DNA from: Streptomyces odontomachi
GTDB lineage: Bacteria; Actinomycetota; Actinomycetes; Streptomycetales; Streptomycetaceae
Assembly (NCBI RefSeq): GCF_024435355.1
Contig: NZ_JAMJWG010000018.1
Span: 124,001-188,000 of the forward strand
Direction: 5' to 3'
Length of the DNA stretch: 64,000 nucleotides
Of this stretch, positions 1-8,334 are shown piece after piece. Each line of letters begins with the position of its first letter. The stretch's first letter is position 1. The notes under the pieces are model-generated. The model was given only the letters and a program-made list of their open reading frames with translations, had not been told where the DNA came from and ran no database searches. The translations under genes were made by a program, and so were the position numbers.

Positions 1-395
1 GCGGACTGGATCATTTCCCGACTGCGACCGTAGGGGTTGTCCCCTGTCGCCGCGATGGCGCGCAGGGCGTCGATCATGCCGTATTTGGCGGTGACGTAGT
101 CCAGGAAGAGGCGCGTCCAGACGCGCAGTGCCTCGTCGGGCGGCTTCGCCGCGAGCAGCGCGGGTGCCGCGTCGCACAGCTGGGCCACCTCGTTGCGGTA
201 GACCGCCTCGACCAGCGCCTCCCGGGTGGGGAAGTTGCGGTACAAGGTCGCACTCCCCACGCCCGCCTCCTTGGCGACCCGCTCCAGGTGCGCGTCGAGC
301 CCCTCCGACGCGAACACGCGCACGGCGGCCGCGAGGATCTTCTCCCTGTTGCGCCGCGCGTCAGCCCGCAACGGTCGCTGCACTCGGTCGGCCAT
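1..395 (-). CDS. TetR-family transcriptional regulator, C-terminus cut by window edge
   Basis: About 131 N-terminal residues are visible; the rest lies left of position 1. The start is the ATG at 393-395. An N-terminal helix-turn-helix is clear: an ARRNREKILAAA helix, then VAKEAGVGSATLYRNFPTRE, the usual TetR recognition helix with the Y-x-x-F signature. The visible ligand-binding part is helical and unremarkable. The gene is divergent from an SDR oxidoreductase at 538, an arrangement in which a TetR protein commonly represses its neighbour and itself; an imperfect palindrome between them (447-473) fits this. The ligand cannot be told. Family assignment is secure; the regulatory target is inference. 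Confidence 0.9.
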   Translation of the reverse strand, partial: MADRVQRPLRADARRNREKILAAAVRVFASEGLDAHLERVAKEAGVGSATLYRNFPTREALVEAVYRNEVAQLCDAAPALLAAKPPDEALRVWTRLFLDYVTAKYGMIDALRAIAATGDNPYGRSREMIQS

Positions 396-446
396 CAGCG
401 GTCCCCTCCCCTCTCCGTGACTGCCCACCTTGCTAACCGGGCACGC

Positions 447-473
447 CCCCACTTAATCTGGAATCAAATGGGG
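447..473. promoter_or_regulatory. Imperfect palindrome between tetR and SDR gene (candidate operator)
   Basis: The left arm CCCCACTTAAT and the right arm ATCAAATGGGG, counted back from 473, agree at 9 of 11 positions after reverse complementing, around a 5-nt centre. It lies in the 142-nt gap between divergent genes, where a TetR operator is expected. The assignment rests on position and symmetry only. Confidence 0.4.
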
Positions 474-537
474 TCGCCCCCGCTTCACTCTAGGCCACCC
501 CGATGACCTGCGCACACCCCGTGAAAGGCAGCCGAGC

Positions 538-1275
538 ATGTCAGGTATCCAGGGCAAGGTCGTCGCGATCACAGGCGCCAGCAGCGGCATCGGTGAAGCG
601 ACGGCGACCCACCTCGCCGAGCAAGGGGCCCACCTGGTGCTCGGCGCCCGGCGGGAAGACCGGCTGAACGCGGTGGTGGACCGGATCACGGCGGCGGGCG
701 GCTCGGCTGCCGGGACCGTCGTCGACGTGACGCGCCGCGCGGACCTCGGACGCCTGACGGACACGGCACTCGCGCGCTTCGGCCGGCTCGACGTCCTGGT
801 CTCCAACGCCGGCACCATGGCGATCTCGCCGTTCGACGAGCTGCGCCAGGACGACTGGGACGCCATGGTCGCCACCCACGTCACCGGCCTGCTCAACGGC
901 ATCGGGGCGGCGCTGCCCGTCTTCCGGCGGCAGCGCTCCGGCCAGTTCGTCAACGTCGCCTCCACGGCGGCCTATGTCGTGAAGTCCCCGCAGGCCGTCT
1001 ACGCGGCCACCAAGACGGCCGTGAAGGTGCTGACCGAGGGGCTGCGGCAGGAATCGGGGCCCCACCTGCGGGTCACCCTGGTCTCGCCGGGGTTCACCGA
1101 CACGGAGGGCGTGGGCAAGGGGGCGAGTCCCGAAGCAGCACGGGCCCTGGCCCGGCAGCGCGACGACATCGCCATGCCGCCGTCCGCCGTCGCCTCCGCC
1201 ATCGGGTACGCGATCGGGCAACCCGACGGCGTCGACATCAGCGAGATCGTCGTCCGGCCCACCGTGCAGGCCTGA
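538..1275 (+). CDS. SDR-family NAD(P)-dependent oxidoreductase
   Basis: A 245-residue classical short-chain dehydrogenase. The Rossmann TGASSGIG motif is at residues 13-20, the NAG motif at 90-92, and the catalytic residues are Ser142, Tyr155 and Lys159 (YAATK). The ADRs typical of NADP users (GARRE after beta-2, residues 36-40) suggest NADP(H). The length is normal for the family. It is probably cytoplasmic and reduces or oxidises a small carbonyl or alcohol; the substrate cannot be predicted. It is divergent from the TetR gene at 1-395, its likely repressor. The next gene is convergent and ends only 12 nt away. A weak AAAGG lies upstream of the ATG. Confidence 0.92.
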   Translation: MSGIQGKVVAITGASSGIGEATATHLAEQGAHLVLGARREDRLNAVVDRITAAGGSAAGTVVDVTRRADLGRLTDTALARFGRLDVLVSNAGTMAISPFDELRQDDWDAMVATHVTGLLNGIGAALPVFRRQRSGQFVNVASTAAYVVKSPQAVYAATKTAVKVLTEGLRQESGPHLRVTLVSPGFTDTEGVGKGASPEAARALARQRDDIAMPPSAVASAIGYAIGQPDGVDISEIVVRPTVQA

Positions 1276-1287
1276 CGGCGGCACGGG

Positions 1288-2598
1288 TCAGCGCTGGTAG
1301 CGCGCCAGCACCAGATTCCCGTCGTCCACCAGACGGCTACGCAGCTCGGCCAGCCCGATCGCGCCGCTGAAGTACTCCTGGAACGCGGGCGTGGCGACCT
1401 TGTCCTTCCACTCCGGATAGCCCCGTACGGACTGCGCGGGCGCCGCCCGCAACCGGTCGGCGAGCGCGGTGCCGGTCGCCCAGTCGTCCTTGGCGGTGTG
1501 CAGTGCCGGGTCCGCCAGCGCCGTGCGCCCGGTCGGCAGCAGCCAGTCGCCGAGCGCCAGCCGCACCATGTTCCGCGGCTTGAGCAGGAAGGCGATGAAA
1601 GCGGCCGCCTCCTTCTTGTGCGGGCTGTCCGCGGCGACGGACAGCGTCTGCGGGCTGACGCCCTGGGTGAGCCCGTCGGCGCCCGCGGGGGCGGGCAGCA
1701 CCCGCCAGTGGAAGCCCTTGGGGGCCTGCTGGGCGATCTGCTGACGGTAGGAGAAGCCGAGCGGAACCATCGCGTACCGACCCCCGAAAAGGCCCGGCAG
1801 GGTGTCCGAGCCGCCCATGCCGAGCGTCGCGGCCGACGCGCTGCCGTCCTGGGCGACCTGGTCGTGCACGGTGCGCGGGACGACCTCGTCGGTCGCGTCG
1901 AACCGGATGGCCACCTTGCCGTCCGCGCCGCGGTGGAAGAGTTGGCCACCGGTGGACAGGGACATGTTGAGGACCGCGGAGACGGGTTCCTTCAGCGGCC
2001 AGGCGACCCCGTAGCGGCCCTTGCCGCTCAGCCGCTTGCTGACGGTGCGGAACTCCTCCCAGCTCCACGGCTTCTCGACCGTGGGAATGCGCACCCCGGC
2101 CTGCTTCAGCCGGTCGGCGTCGGCGATGAGGACGCGCGGTTCCTGGAGGAACGGCACCCCGTACACGCCCTTGCCGAAGGTGGCCATGTCCCAGCTGCGC
2201 TGCGGGATGTCGTCCGTCAGCGACGCCGGGAGCAGCCCGCGCAGATCGGCGAGGTAACCGCCGTAGGCGAAGTCGGCGAGGTCGTCGGAGGCGTCGTGGA
2301 TGATGTCCGGCGCCTCATCCCCCTCGAAGGAGGTGAGCAGCTGGTCGTGCACGGTGTCCCAGTTGCCCTGGACGTAGCGCACCCGGACGTCGGGGTGCGT
2401 CGCGTTCCACTCCCGCACCAGCTCCTTGTTGGCGGCGACGGACTCCTGCTGCCAGGCCAGCGACTGGAAGTCGAGGGTGACCCGGCCGTCGTCCCGGGTG
2501 CCGGCGGAGGAACAGCCGCCGAGCAGCACGGCAAGCACCGCCACCGCGGCGGCGAGCGGGCGCCGTCGGGACCCCGTCCCGGTGCGGAGTGCGCGCAT
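1288..2598 (-). CDS. Sugar ABC transporter substrate-binding lipoprotein
   Basis: A 436-residue family-1 (MalE-like) extracellular solute-binding protein. The N-terminus has Arg residues, a hydrophobic stretch and a lipobox ending LLGGC, so Cys29 is the expected lipidation site. The mature part has the typical family features, such as a YGVPF stretch near residue 150 and a C-terminal W-K-D-K-V helix. It should deliver a carbohydrate to membrane permeases. No permease adjoins it: the nearest pair, also on the minus strand, is at 7429-9287, 4.8 kb away. The ATG overlaps the stop of an upstream open frame as TGATG, so translation may be coupled to that frame or its former gene. The sugar is unknown. 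Confidence 0.93.
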   Translation of the reverse strand: MRALRTGTGSRRRPLAAAVAVLAVLLGGCSSAGTRDDGRVTLDFQSLAWQQESVAANKELVREWNATHPDVRVRYVQGNWDTVHDQLLTSFEGDEAPDIIHDASDDLADFAYGGYLADLRGLLPASLTDDIPQRSWDMATFGKGVYGVPFLQEPRVLIADADRLKQAGVRIPTVEKPWSWEEFRTVSKRLSGKGRYGVAWPLKEPVSAVLNMSLSTGGQLFHRGADGKVAIRFDATDEVVPRTVHDQVAQDGSASAATLGMGGSDTLPGLFGGRYAMVPLGFSYRQQIAQQAPKGFHWRVLPAPAGADGLTQGVSPQTLSVAADSPHKKEAAAFIAFLLKPRNMVRLALGDWLLPTGRTALADPALHTAKDDWATGTALADRLRAAPAQSVRGYPEWKDKVATPAFQEYFSGAIGLAELRSRLVDDGNLVLARYQR

Positions 2599-3043
2599 CA
2601 GTGCCGCACCGCCCCGGCCAGGGTTCGTTCCAGACGCTGGGCTCTCAGGAGGGCGCAAGTCATGCACCGCATCATGGCCACATCGGCGCGCGGAGTCACC
2701 ATGGTCAGCACAGACTCGTCGTCGCCCGCGACGAGTCGGCCGTCGCGGACCTGCGGGCGGGGACCCTCGACGCCGTGCGCGACCGGGCGTCCCGCTCCTC
2801 GTCGGTCTTCTGGGACTGGCCCTGGCGAAGGAAATAGCGGCGAGGTATTGCATTTTCCCGGGGGATGACCCCCGGACCCCCAGCCGGATAGGCATGCCAG
2901 CCGGGGTGAGCGGCGCGGACATCGCGCGGGAAACCTGAGTGAACAAGCGCACAATGCGGCGTCCGAAATCGGATGCAATGCCAAGCAGGATCTGCCCGAG
3001 GGTGCGAACGTGGTCGGACCGACGACGACTCTGGTGAGGGCTG
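2599..3043. other. Intergenic region with possible gene remnant and hairpin
   Basis: No full gene is evident. On the minus strand an open frame of about 60 GC3-rich codons ends at 2598-2600, overlapping the SBP start as TGATG. Its last residues include VTPRADVAMMRC, which I do not recognise, and it has no convincing start, so it may be the end of a truncated gene. A plus-strand frame ending near 2837 (SSVFWDWPWRRK) is also codon-plausible; at most one is likely real. A perfect 7-bp hairpin, CCGGGGG with an ATGA loop and CCCCCGG, sits at 2859-2876. A GAGGG ribosome site precedes the GMC gene. Confidence 0.4.
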
Positions 3044-4615
3044 ATGGCGACGTTCGACTACATCGTGGTGGGTGCGGGGTCGGCAGGCGCAGTCGTGGCC
3101 GGGAGGCTCTCGGAGGATCCGGACGTACGGGTCCTCCTGATCGAGGCAGGCGGCGCCGAGAAGCCGACGAACGTCAAGATCCCAGCGGCGTTCGCGACCC
3201 AGTTCCGGACAAACCTCGACTGGAACTACGGCACCGAGCCCGAGCCCCATCTGAATAGCCGTTCGATCTATCACCCCAGGGCCAAATACCTCGGCGGTTG
3301 CAGCGGGATGAACGCGATGATGTACATCCGCGGAAGCCGGCACGACTACGACGGATGGGCGAAGTCCGGTGCGACGGGATGGTCGTACGACGAGGTGCTT
3401 CCCCTGTTCAAGAAGTCGGAGTGCAACTCGCGGGGCGAAAGTGAATACCACGGCGCACACGGCCCGTTGCACGTCGAGGACCTCCGCTCGCCGAACCCCC
3501 TCAGCGAGACCCTCGTCGAAGGCATGATCGCCACCGGAATGCCGCGTAACGACGACTTCAACGGCGCGGAGCAGATCGGTGTCGGCCTCAACCAGGTGAC
3601 GCAGAAGCGCGGCATGCGCTGGACCACCGCCGATGGCTTCGTGACGCCGGCACGCAAGCGCCCGAACTTCACCGTGCTCACGGGCGCCCACGTCCACCGG
3701 CTACGCATCGAGGACGGACGTGCCGTAGGCGTCGAGGCCACACGTGCCGGACGGCAGGACTTCTACCGGGCCGATCGCGAGGTCGTGGTGTCAGCGGGCG
3801 CTTTCAACACCCCGCAGATCCTGATGCTGTCCGGGATCGGGCCGGCCGATCACCTCACGCAGCACGGGATCCGGGTTGTCGTCGACAACCCGAATGTCGG
3901 ATCGCACATGATGGACCACCCGTTCTACGCGGCGAATTTCGAGACCACGGCGCGCGGAACGCTCGCGAAGGCACAGTCGCCGGTCCAACTGGCGAAGTAT
4001 TTCCTCACGCGACGCGGGTTGTTGACGTCGAATGTCGGCGAGGCGGTGGCGTTCTTCCGTACGCGTCCGGGAGAAGCCGCGCCCGACATGCAGATGTTCG
4101 GCGCGCCGGTGTTCTTCTGGGACCACGGATTCGCGACCCACGACAAGCCGGCCTATGCGATCGCGCTTTCACTGGTGGGTTCCCGCAGCCGCGGCCAGGT
4201 GCGGCTACGGAGCGCCGATCCGGCCGAAAAGCCCGCTCTGACGTTCAACTACTTCTCTGACCCGGCAGAGCTGGACTCGATGGTCGCGGGTATCGAAAGG
4301 GCACGTGAAGTGGCCAATTCACAGCCGGTGCGCGGCCTCACCACGCGCGAACTCCACCCCGGCGGGCAGGCGACCGGCCGCTCGGAAATCGAGGCCGAGA
4401 TCCGACGCAACATCGCCACCACGTACCACCCGTCCTGCACGGCCCGCATCGGATCGGAATCCACCGGAGTCGTCGACGCCCGACTGCGCGTCCACGGCGT
4501 CACGGGACTCCGCGTTGCCGACGCCTCGGTGTTCCCGACGATCCCGCACGGCAACACCCACGCGCCGAGCGTGCTGGTCGGGGAGAAGGCGGCGGAGATG
4601 ATCCGAGCCGAATGA
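3044..4615 (+). CDS. GMC-family FAD-dependent oxidoreductase (choline-dehydrogenase-like)
   Basis: A 523-residue glucose-methanol-choline oxidoreductase of normal length. The FAD dinucleotide motif GAGSAGAVVAGRL is at residues 10-22, followed by the flavin-contacting stretch YLGGCSGMNAMMYIRG. The C-terminal catalytic pair is His462 (in YHPSCTARIG) and His506 (in HGNTHAPS). It should oxidise a primary alcohol using FAD; whether the substrate is choline, an aliphatic alcohol or a polyethylene glycol cannot be told. Codon use is visibly less extreme than in neighbours, with more A/T in third positions, so recent acquisition from another actinobacterium is possible. It stands alone on the plus strand between the minus-strand SBP and the NUDIX gene. 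A GAGGG precedes the ATG. Confidence 0.93.
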   Translation: MATFDYIVVGAGSAGAVVAGRLSEDPDVRVLLIEAGGAEKPTNVKIPAAFATQFRTNLDWNYGTEPEPHLNSRSIYHPRAKYLGGCSGMNAMMYIRGSRHDYDGWAKSGATGWSYDEVLPLFKKSECNSRGESEYHGAHGPLHVEDLRSPNPLSETLVEGMIATGMPRNDDFNGAEQIGVGLNQVTQKRGMRWTTADGFVTPARKRPNFTVLTGAHVHRLRIEDGRAVGVEATRAGRQDFYRADREVVVSAGAFNTPQILMLSGIGPADHLTQHGIRVVVDNPNVGSHMMDHPFYAANFETTARGTLAKAQSPVQLAKYFLTRRGLLTSNVGEAVAFFRTRPGEAAPDMQMFGAPVFFWDHGFATHDKPAYAIALSLVGSRSRGQVRLRSADPAEKPALTFNYFSDPAELDSMVAGIERAREVANSQPVRGLTTRELHPGGQATGRSEIEAEIRRNIATTYHPSCTARIGSESTGVVDARLRVHGVTGLRVADASVFPTIPHGNTHAPSVLVGEKAAEMIRAE

Positions 4616-4639
4616 GCCCCTCCGACGAGCCCCTTTGAT

Positions 4640-4665
4640 GAGCACTCCCATGGAGCACTCCCATG
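4640..4665. repeat. Tandem 13-bp repeat, two copies
   Basis: GAGCACTCCCATG occurs twice without gap (4640-4652 and 4653-4665), just after the GMC gene. The unit is not a multiple of three, which argues against coding here and supports the later NUDIX start at 4704. Confidence 0.85.
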
Positions 4666-4703
4666 AGCCTGCAAGCCTCGGTCTGCCCCGTACGGTCGGC
4701 GCT

Positions 4704-5207
4704 ATGACGGTGGAGGATACGAAGGTCCCGATACCACGGGTGCAACTGGTCATCGGCATCATCCGCAGACGCAACGAGATCCTGCTCGTGCGGGAGAGCC
4801 TTGGCGCCGGCGGTGCGCTCTACTGGTCCCTCCCCGGCGGCGGGGTCGAGGACGGCGAGCTCATGCACGAAGCCCTCCGGCGTGAGCTGCGGGAGGAGAC
4901 GGGGCTGCTGGTCGGGGTCCCGGTACGGACCGCATTCCTCATGCACATCGACTCCGAGCGGCACCCCTCGGCGCTGGCTGCCGCCTTCGAGATCGACGAG
5001 TGGTCGGGAGATGTCGCGCCCGAGGACGACGACATCGAACAGGCCGCCTTCTTCCCCCTGCCCGACGCCCTGAAGCTGCTCGGCGAGCTCGACAGCGCCA
5101 CACAGCGGGATCCCATCGTCGCCTACTTGACAGGGAGCGTCGCGCCGGGGACCACCTGGCTGTACCGCAATCGGGGCAACGAGGAGACGCTCGTCGCCCG
5201 CTGGTAG
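4704..5207 (+). CDS. NUDIX hydrolase
   Basis: A 167-residue protein with a complete Nudix box: G46, E52, then R60-E61-L-R-E-E-T-G-L68, matching GX5EX7REUXEEXGU. It should hydrolyse a nucleoside diphosphate linked to another moiety; the actual substrate is not predictable. The ATG at 4704 is chosen because a -10-like TACGGT (4691-4696) lies 7 nt upstream, typical of leaderless actinobacterial transcripts. An in-frame start at 4635 would have to cross the tandem repeat. The C-terminus contains a typical NUDIX tail (AAFFPLPDAL). It lies between the GMC gene and a methyltransferase on the same strand. Confidence 0.9.
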   Translation: MTVEDTKVPIPRVQLVIGIIRRRNEILLVRESLGAGGALYWSLPGGGVEDGELMHEALRRELREETGLLVGVPVRTAFLMHIDSERHPSALAAAFEIDEWSGDVAPEDDDIEQAAFFPLPDALKLLGELDSATQRDPIVAYLTGSVAPGTTWLYRNRGNEETLVARW

Positions 5208-5334
5208 CCGCTGCGCCGTCGGTGAGGCAGTAACCTCCCAGCCCGCCTGCCCGGCGCACGCCGCACAACGGCCCGACCGTGACGTTCGCCGACGTCTGGT
5301 GGCTGCGCGACGTCGGCCGGGCCATACTGGTGTG

Positions 5335-6123
5335 GTGAACCGCTATCTGCTCGACAACCGTCGCCCGGAGGCCGGCGAACGGTTCGTGGCGCTCGCCGAG
5401 TTGTTCGACCCGTGGACCTTTCGTCACCTCGACGACCTGGGGCTCGGCGAAGGTTGGCGGTGCTGGGAGGTCGGAGCCGGCGGCGTCTCGGTACCGCGCG
5501 GCCTGGCGGAGCGCGTGGGCACCGGCGGCCGGGTGCTGGCCACGGACATCGACGTGTCGTGGGCCGAGCCCGCGGCCGGCGGCGCGCTCGAGGTACGCCG
5601 GCACGACGTGCTCAACGACCCACCTCCGGCCGACACGTTCGACCTGGTCCACGCCCGGCTGGTGCTGGTCCACCTGAAGGATCGCGCTGCCGCGATGCGC
5701 GTGATGATCGATGCGCTCCGGCCGGGCGGATGGCTGGTGATCGAGGACGGGGACCCGGCCCTACAGCCACTCGCCTGCCCGGACGAGAGCGGCCCCGCCG
5801 AAGCACTGGCGAACCGGCTGCGCACCGGGATGCGCACGCTGATGGCCGAGCGCGGGGCCGACCTCGCGTACGGTCGCACGCTGCCCCGGCTGCTGCGCGA
5901 GTCGGCCCTGACGGACGTCGGCGCCGAGGCCTACTTCCCCATCGCGTCACGCGCGTGCGCGGTCCTGGAGGCGGCCACGGTCCAGCACGTCCGCGACCAG
6001 CTCCTGGCCGCTGGACTGGCGACGCCCGAGGAGATCGAGACGCATCTCGCGAACCTCGCGCGCGGCGACCTGGACCTCATGCTCGCACCGCTGATCACCG
6101 CGTGGGGCCGCAAGCTGGCCTGA
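5335..6123 (+). CDS. Class I SAM-dependent methyltransferase
   Basis: About 262 residues with a Rossmann-type methyltransferase core: motif I WEVGAGGVSVPRGLAER (slightly unusual, with G-A-G-G), an acidic residue at the end of beta-2 (ATDID), motif FDLVHARLVLVHL, and ALRPGGWLVIEDGD before beta-5. It should transfer a methyl group from SAM to a small molecule; the acceptor is unknown. The GTG at 5335 is preferred because the conserved NRYLLDN start follows it and CATACT (5323-5328) could be a -10 for a leaderless message. GTG at 5332 or 5299 is possible. It is convergent with the GNAT gene, with 63 nt between. Confidence 0.88.
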   Translation: MNRYLLDNRRPEAGERFVALAELFDPWTFRHLDDLGLGEGWRCWEVGAGGVSVPRGLAERVGTGGRVLATDIDVSWAEPAAGGALEVRRHDVLNDPPPADTFDLVHARLVLVHLKDRAAAMRVMIDALRPGGWLVIEDGDPALQPLACPDESGPAEALANRLRTGMRTLMAERGADLAYGRTLPRLLRESALTDVGAEAYFPIASRACAVLEAATVQHVRDQLLAAGLATPEEIETHLANLARGDLDLMLAPLITAWGRKLA

Positions 6124-6186
6124 TCCCGCATCCGAGCGGACAGCGTCCCGTCAGGAGACGTTTCCGATACCGACGGTGCCGTGGTG

Positions 6187-6693
6187 TCACAGTGCCCGGC
6201 GCATGCAAGCCCGCGGCCATCGATCCAGGCCGTGGGCCGCTTCGCGCTCACAGATCTTCCGCAGACCGGAAGTGAGCCTGCTGTCGTCCATGAGCCGAAA
6301 ACCGCAGCGAGCGTAGTACGGGGCGTTCCACGGGACGTGGGTGAACGTGGTCAGGGTCAAGGCGGGTACGCCCTCGCTCGTGGCGTGGCCCGCCAGATGG
6401 TCCAGCAGCGACCGACCCACACCACGCCGCGCGCTGCCCGGGTGCACCGAGACCTGCTCGACATGGAGGTTGCCGTCGACCCGGTCGGCGATCAGGTAGG
6501 CGACCGGTACGTCGGTGTCACCGGCCACGACCCAGGCCAGCCCGGCGTGCCGGTAGGCGGCGAGTTCAGCGAGCGAGAGCGGCTCGTCCTCCGCGATCTC
6601 CGGCATGCCGATGTCTCGGAAACACTGCCCGGCAGCCCTCTCGATGTCCTGAAGGACGGGCAGTTCCTCCAGGCGCACGGTTCGGATGTGCAT
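6187..6693 (-). CDS. GNAT-family N-acetyltransferase
   Basis: A 168-residue acetyltransferase with the GNAT acetyl-CoA site: VSVHPGSARRGVGRSLLDHL, that is beta-4 followed by the R/Q-x-x-G-x-G/A loop. It begins MHIRTVRLEELP, a standard family N-terminus, at the ATG 6691-6693, and ends with the usual YYARCGFRLM beta-hairpin region. It acetylates an unknown amine. It is the last gene of a minus-strand pair with the DUF3592 gene (111 nt upstream) and is convergent with the methyltransferase. Confidence 0.92.
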   Translation of the reverse strand: MHIRTVRLEELPVLQDIERAAGQCFRDIGMPEIAEDEPLSLAELAAYRHAGLAWVVAGDTDVPVAYLIADRVDGNLHVEQVSVHPGSARRGVGRSLLDHLAGHATSEGVPALTLTTFTHVPWNAPYYARCGFRLMDDSRLTSGLRKICEREAAHGLDRWPRACMRRAL

Positions 6694-6803
6694 GGCCGCA
6701 TTCTCCCCGTCGCACCGGACGGCGCCATCGATCAAGTGTCTGGGTGAACGGCGGCCCGCCGGCGGTGACCACTTGCCGCCGCCCGCATCGCCGGCACCCC
6801 GGC

Positions 6804-7244
6804 CTAAGCCATCAACCAGGCAAGCCACAGGCCGAAGGCGACGAGGACGGTGCCCACCGCGATGCCGATGCGGGCGGACGTCGTGCCGAAGCCGTCGATG
6901 GCCCAGTTCGCCGCCGGGTCGGACGGGTCGTAGTGGAGGGTGATGCGGGCGCCTGGTTGAAAGCGGGGAGCGTGGGAGACGCCGATCGGGGAGCGCGTCT
7001 CCATCGGGGTGCCGTCCGACGTGGTCCATGAGACGACCGGGTATTGCGGCCTGGAGCTGCCGACGTCGCCGTGCCGGTTCTCCTCGATGCGGACGACCTC
7101 GCCTTCCGCGCGAACGCCCGTGCGGCGCAGGCGGTTGGCGTGGCGCAGGCCGCTGAGGCCGCCGTAGAGGCAGAGCGCGCCCAGGAGGAACGGGAGCGCC
7201 GCGAGGACGTACGGAACGGCGGCGAAGACAGCTGTCGGCAGCAT
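6804..7244 (-). CDS. DUF3592 domain membrane protein
   Basis: A 146-residue protein with two membrane helices, one near the N-terminus (PYVLAALPFLLGALCLYGGL) and one at the C-terminus (IGIAVGTVLVAFGLWLAWLM). Between them lies an extracytoplasmic or cytoplasmic beta-rich DUF3592 domain with the family features GEVV, YPVVSW, PGARITLHYDP. The function of this family is not known. It sits between the GNAT gene and the sugar permeases on the same strand, but 180 nt and a tandem repeat separate it from the permeases, so co-transcription is uncertain. Confidence 0.9.
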   Translation of the reverse strand: MLPTAVFAAVPYVLAALPFLLGALCLYGGLSGLRHANRLRRTGVRAEGEVVRIEENRHGDVGSSRPQYPVVSWTTSDGTPMETRSPIGVSHAPRFQPGARITLHYDPSDPAANWAIDGFGTTSARIGIAVGTVLVAFGLWLAWLMA

Positions 7245-7362
7245 GGGCGGGAGCGTAGTGGGGCCTGGTGGGTCAGGGGAGGGCCGGTGCAGGGGCGCTC
7301 AGGCGGCTTTCCCTGGCCCCATCGTCGAGGGCGGGGGGCACCACCCCGGAGGGCACCACCTG

Positions 7363-7426
7363 GCTGACCGACTGACCGGCCGACCGGCCGACCGGCTGAC
7401 CGGCTGACCGGCTGACCGGCTGACCG
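7363..7426. repeat. Eight tandem 8-bp units after the permease stop codon
   Basis: The consensus unit is GCTGACCG, present eight times without gaps, with single-base variants in units 2 to 4. The array ends 2 nt before the stop codon of the minus-strand permease, so it is the start of that gene's 3' untranslated region. Such arrays vary in copy number by slippage. Confidence 0.92.
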
Positions 7427-7428
7427 CA

Positions 7429-8334
7429 TCAGTGCTTCACCGCCCCCGCCAGCACGCCGCCCGTGATCCGGCGCTGGATGATCGCGAAGATCACCAGCGA
7501 GGGCAGCGTGGCGAGGAACGCGGCGGCGGCGAGCGGGCCGAGGTCGGCGACGCCCTCCGCACCGATGAAGTGGGTGAGCACCACCGGGAGCGTCTGGTGG
7601 TCCGGCGACTTCAGCAGGACGAGGGCGAAGAAGAACTCGTTCCACGCGCTGACGAAGGCGAAGAGGCCGGTCGCCACCATGCCGGGCACCAGGAGCGGTG
7701 CGACGACCGACCGCAGGATCCGGGCCCGTCCCGCGCCGTCCACCGCGGCCGCCTCCTCCAGCTCGACGGGCACCGCCCGTACGTACCCCACCAGCATCCA
7801 CAGCGCGAACGGCAGGGCCCAGACCACGTAGACCAGGGTCAGGCCGGGCAGCGAGTCGATCTGGTGGAGGTCCTTCAGCAGCAGGAACAGCGGGATGATG
7901 ATCAGCACGAAGGGGAACGCCTGGCTGACCACGACCCAGCCGGTCGCCGCCCGCGCCAGCAACCCGCGCCGGCGCGCCAGCACGTACGCCATCGGGGTGG
8001 CGACGGCCACCGCGATCAGGGCCGCGCCCACCGCCGCCAGCAGGGAGTTGCGCCCGGCCCGCAGCAGCGGTTGCTCGGCGAAGGCCTGACGGAAGTTGGC
8101 GAGCGTCGGGTCCTGCGGGATCCAGGTGGGGTGCAGGCTGCCCAGCTCGCGCGGCGGCTTGAACGCCGTCGACACCAGCCACAGGAACGGGAAGACCAGG
8201 AAGGCGAGATAGGCCAGCAGCGCCACGTACTGTCCCGCACGCGCCGCCCGCCGGGTCCGCAGCCCACCGGCAGGACCGGCCGCCGCCGCCTTCGGGGCCT
8301 TGTCCCCCGCTCGCACCGTCGCCCCGCCGCTCAC
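7429..8334 (-). CDS. Carbohydrate ABC transporter permease (MalG type)
   Basis: A 301-residue inner-membrane permease with about six membrane helices, beginning near residue 33 (YVALLAYLAFLVFPFLWLVS). The EAA loop that contacts the ATPase is EEAAAVDGAGRARILRSVV, near residue 200. It should form a heterodimer with the MalF-type partner encoded immediately upstream; the GTG start overlaps that gene's stop by 4 nt (GTGA), so translation is coupled. No ATPase gene is near; Streptomyces sugar transporters commonly share the MsiK ATPase encoded elsewhere. No binding protein is adjacent; the lipoprotein gene at 1288-2598 is the nearest candidate. Confidence 0.95.
   Translation of the reverse strand: MSGGATVRAGDKAPKAAAAGPAGGLRTRRAARAGQYVALLAYLAFLVFPFLWLVSTAFKPPRELGSLHPTWIPQDPTLANFRQAFAEQPLLRAGRNSLLAAVGAALIAVAVATPMAYVLARRRGLLARAATGWVVVSQAFPFVLIIIPLFLLLKDLHQIDSLPGLTLVYVVWALPFALWMLVGYVRAVPVELEEAAAVDGAGRARILRSVVAPLLVPGMVATGLFAFVSAWNEFFFALVLLKSPDHQTLPVVLTHFIGAEGVADLGPLAAAAFLATLPSLVIFAIIQRRITGGVLAGAVKH

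Noticed and set aside
2589..2837. Small plus-strand gene ending in a Trp-rich tail
   Set aside because: It has no ribosome site and lies antisense to an equally plausible remnant; evidence is not enough for either as a full gene.
7363..7426. Possible CRISPR array
   Set aside because: The units are 8 nt and contiguous, with no spacers.
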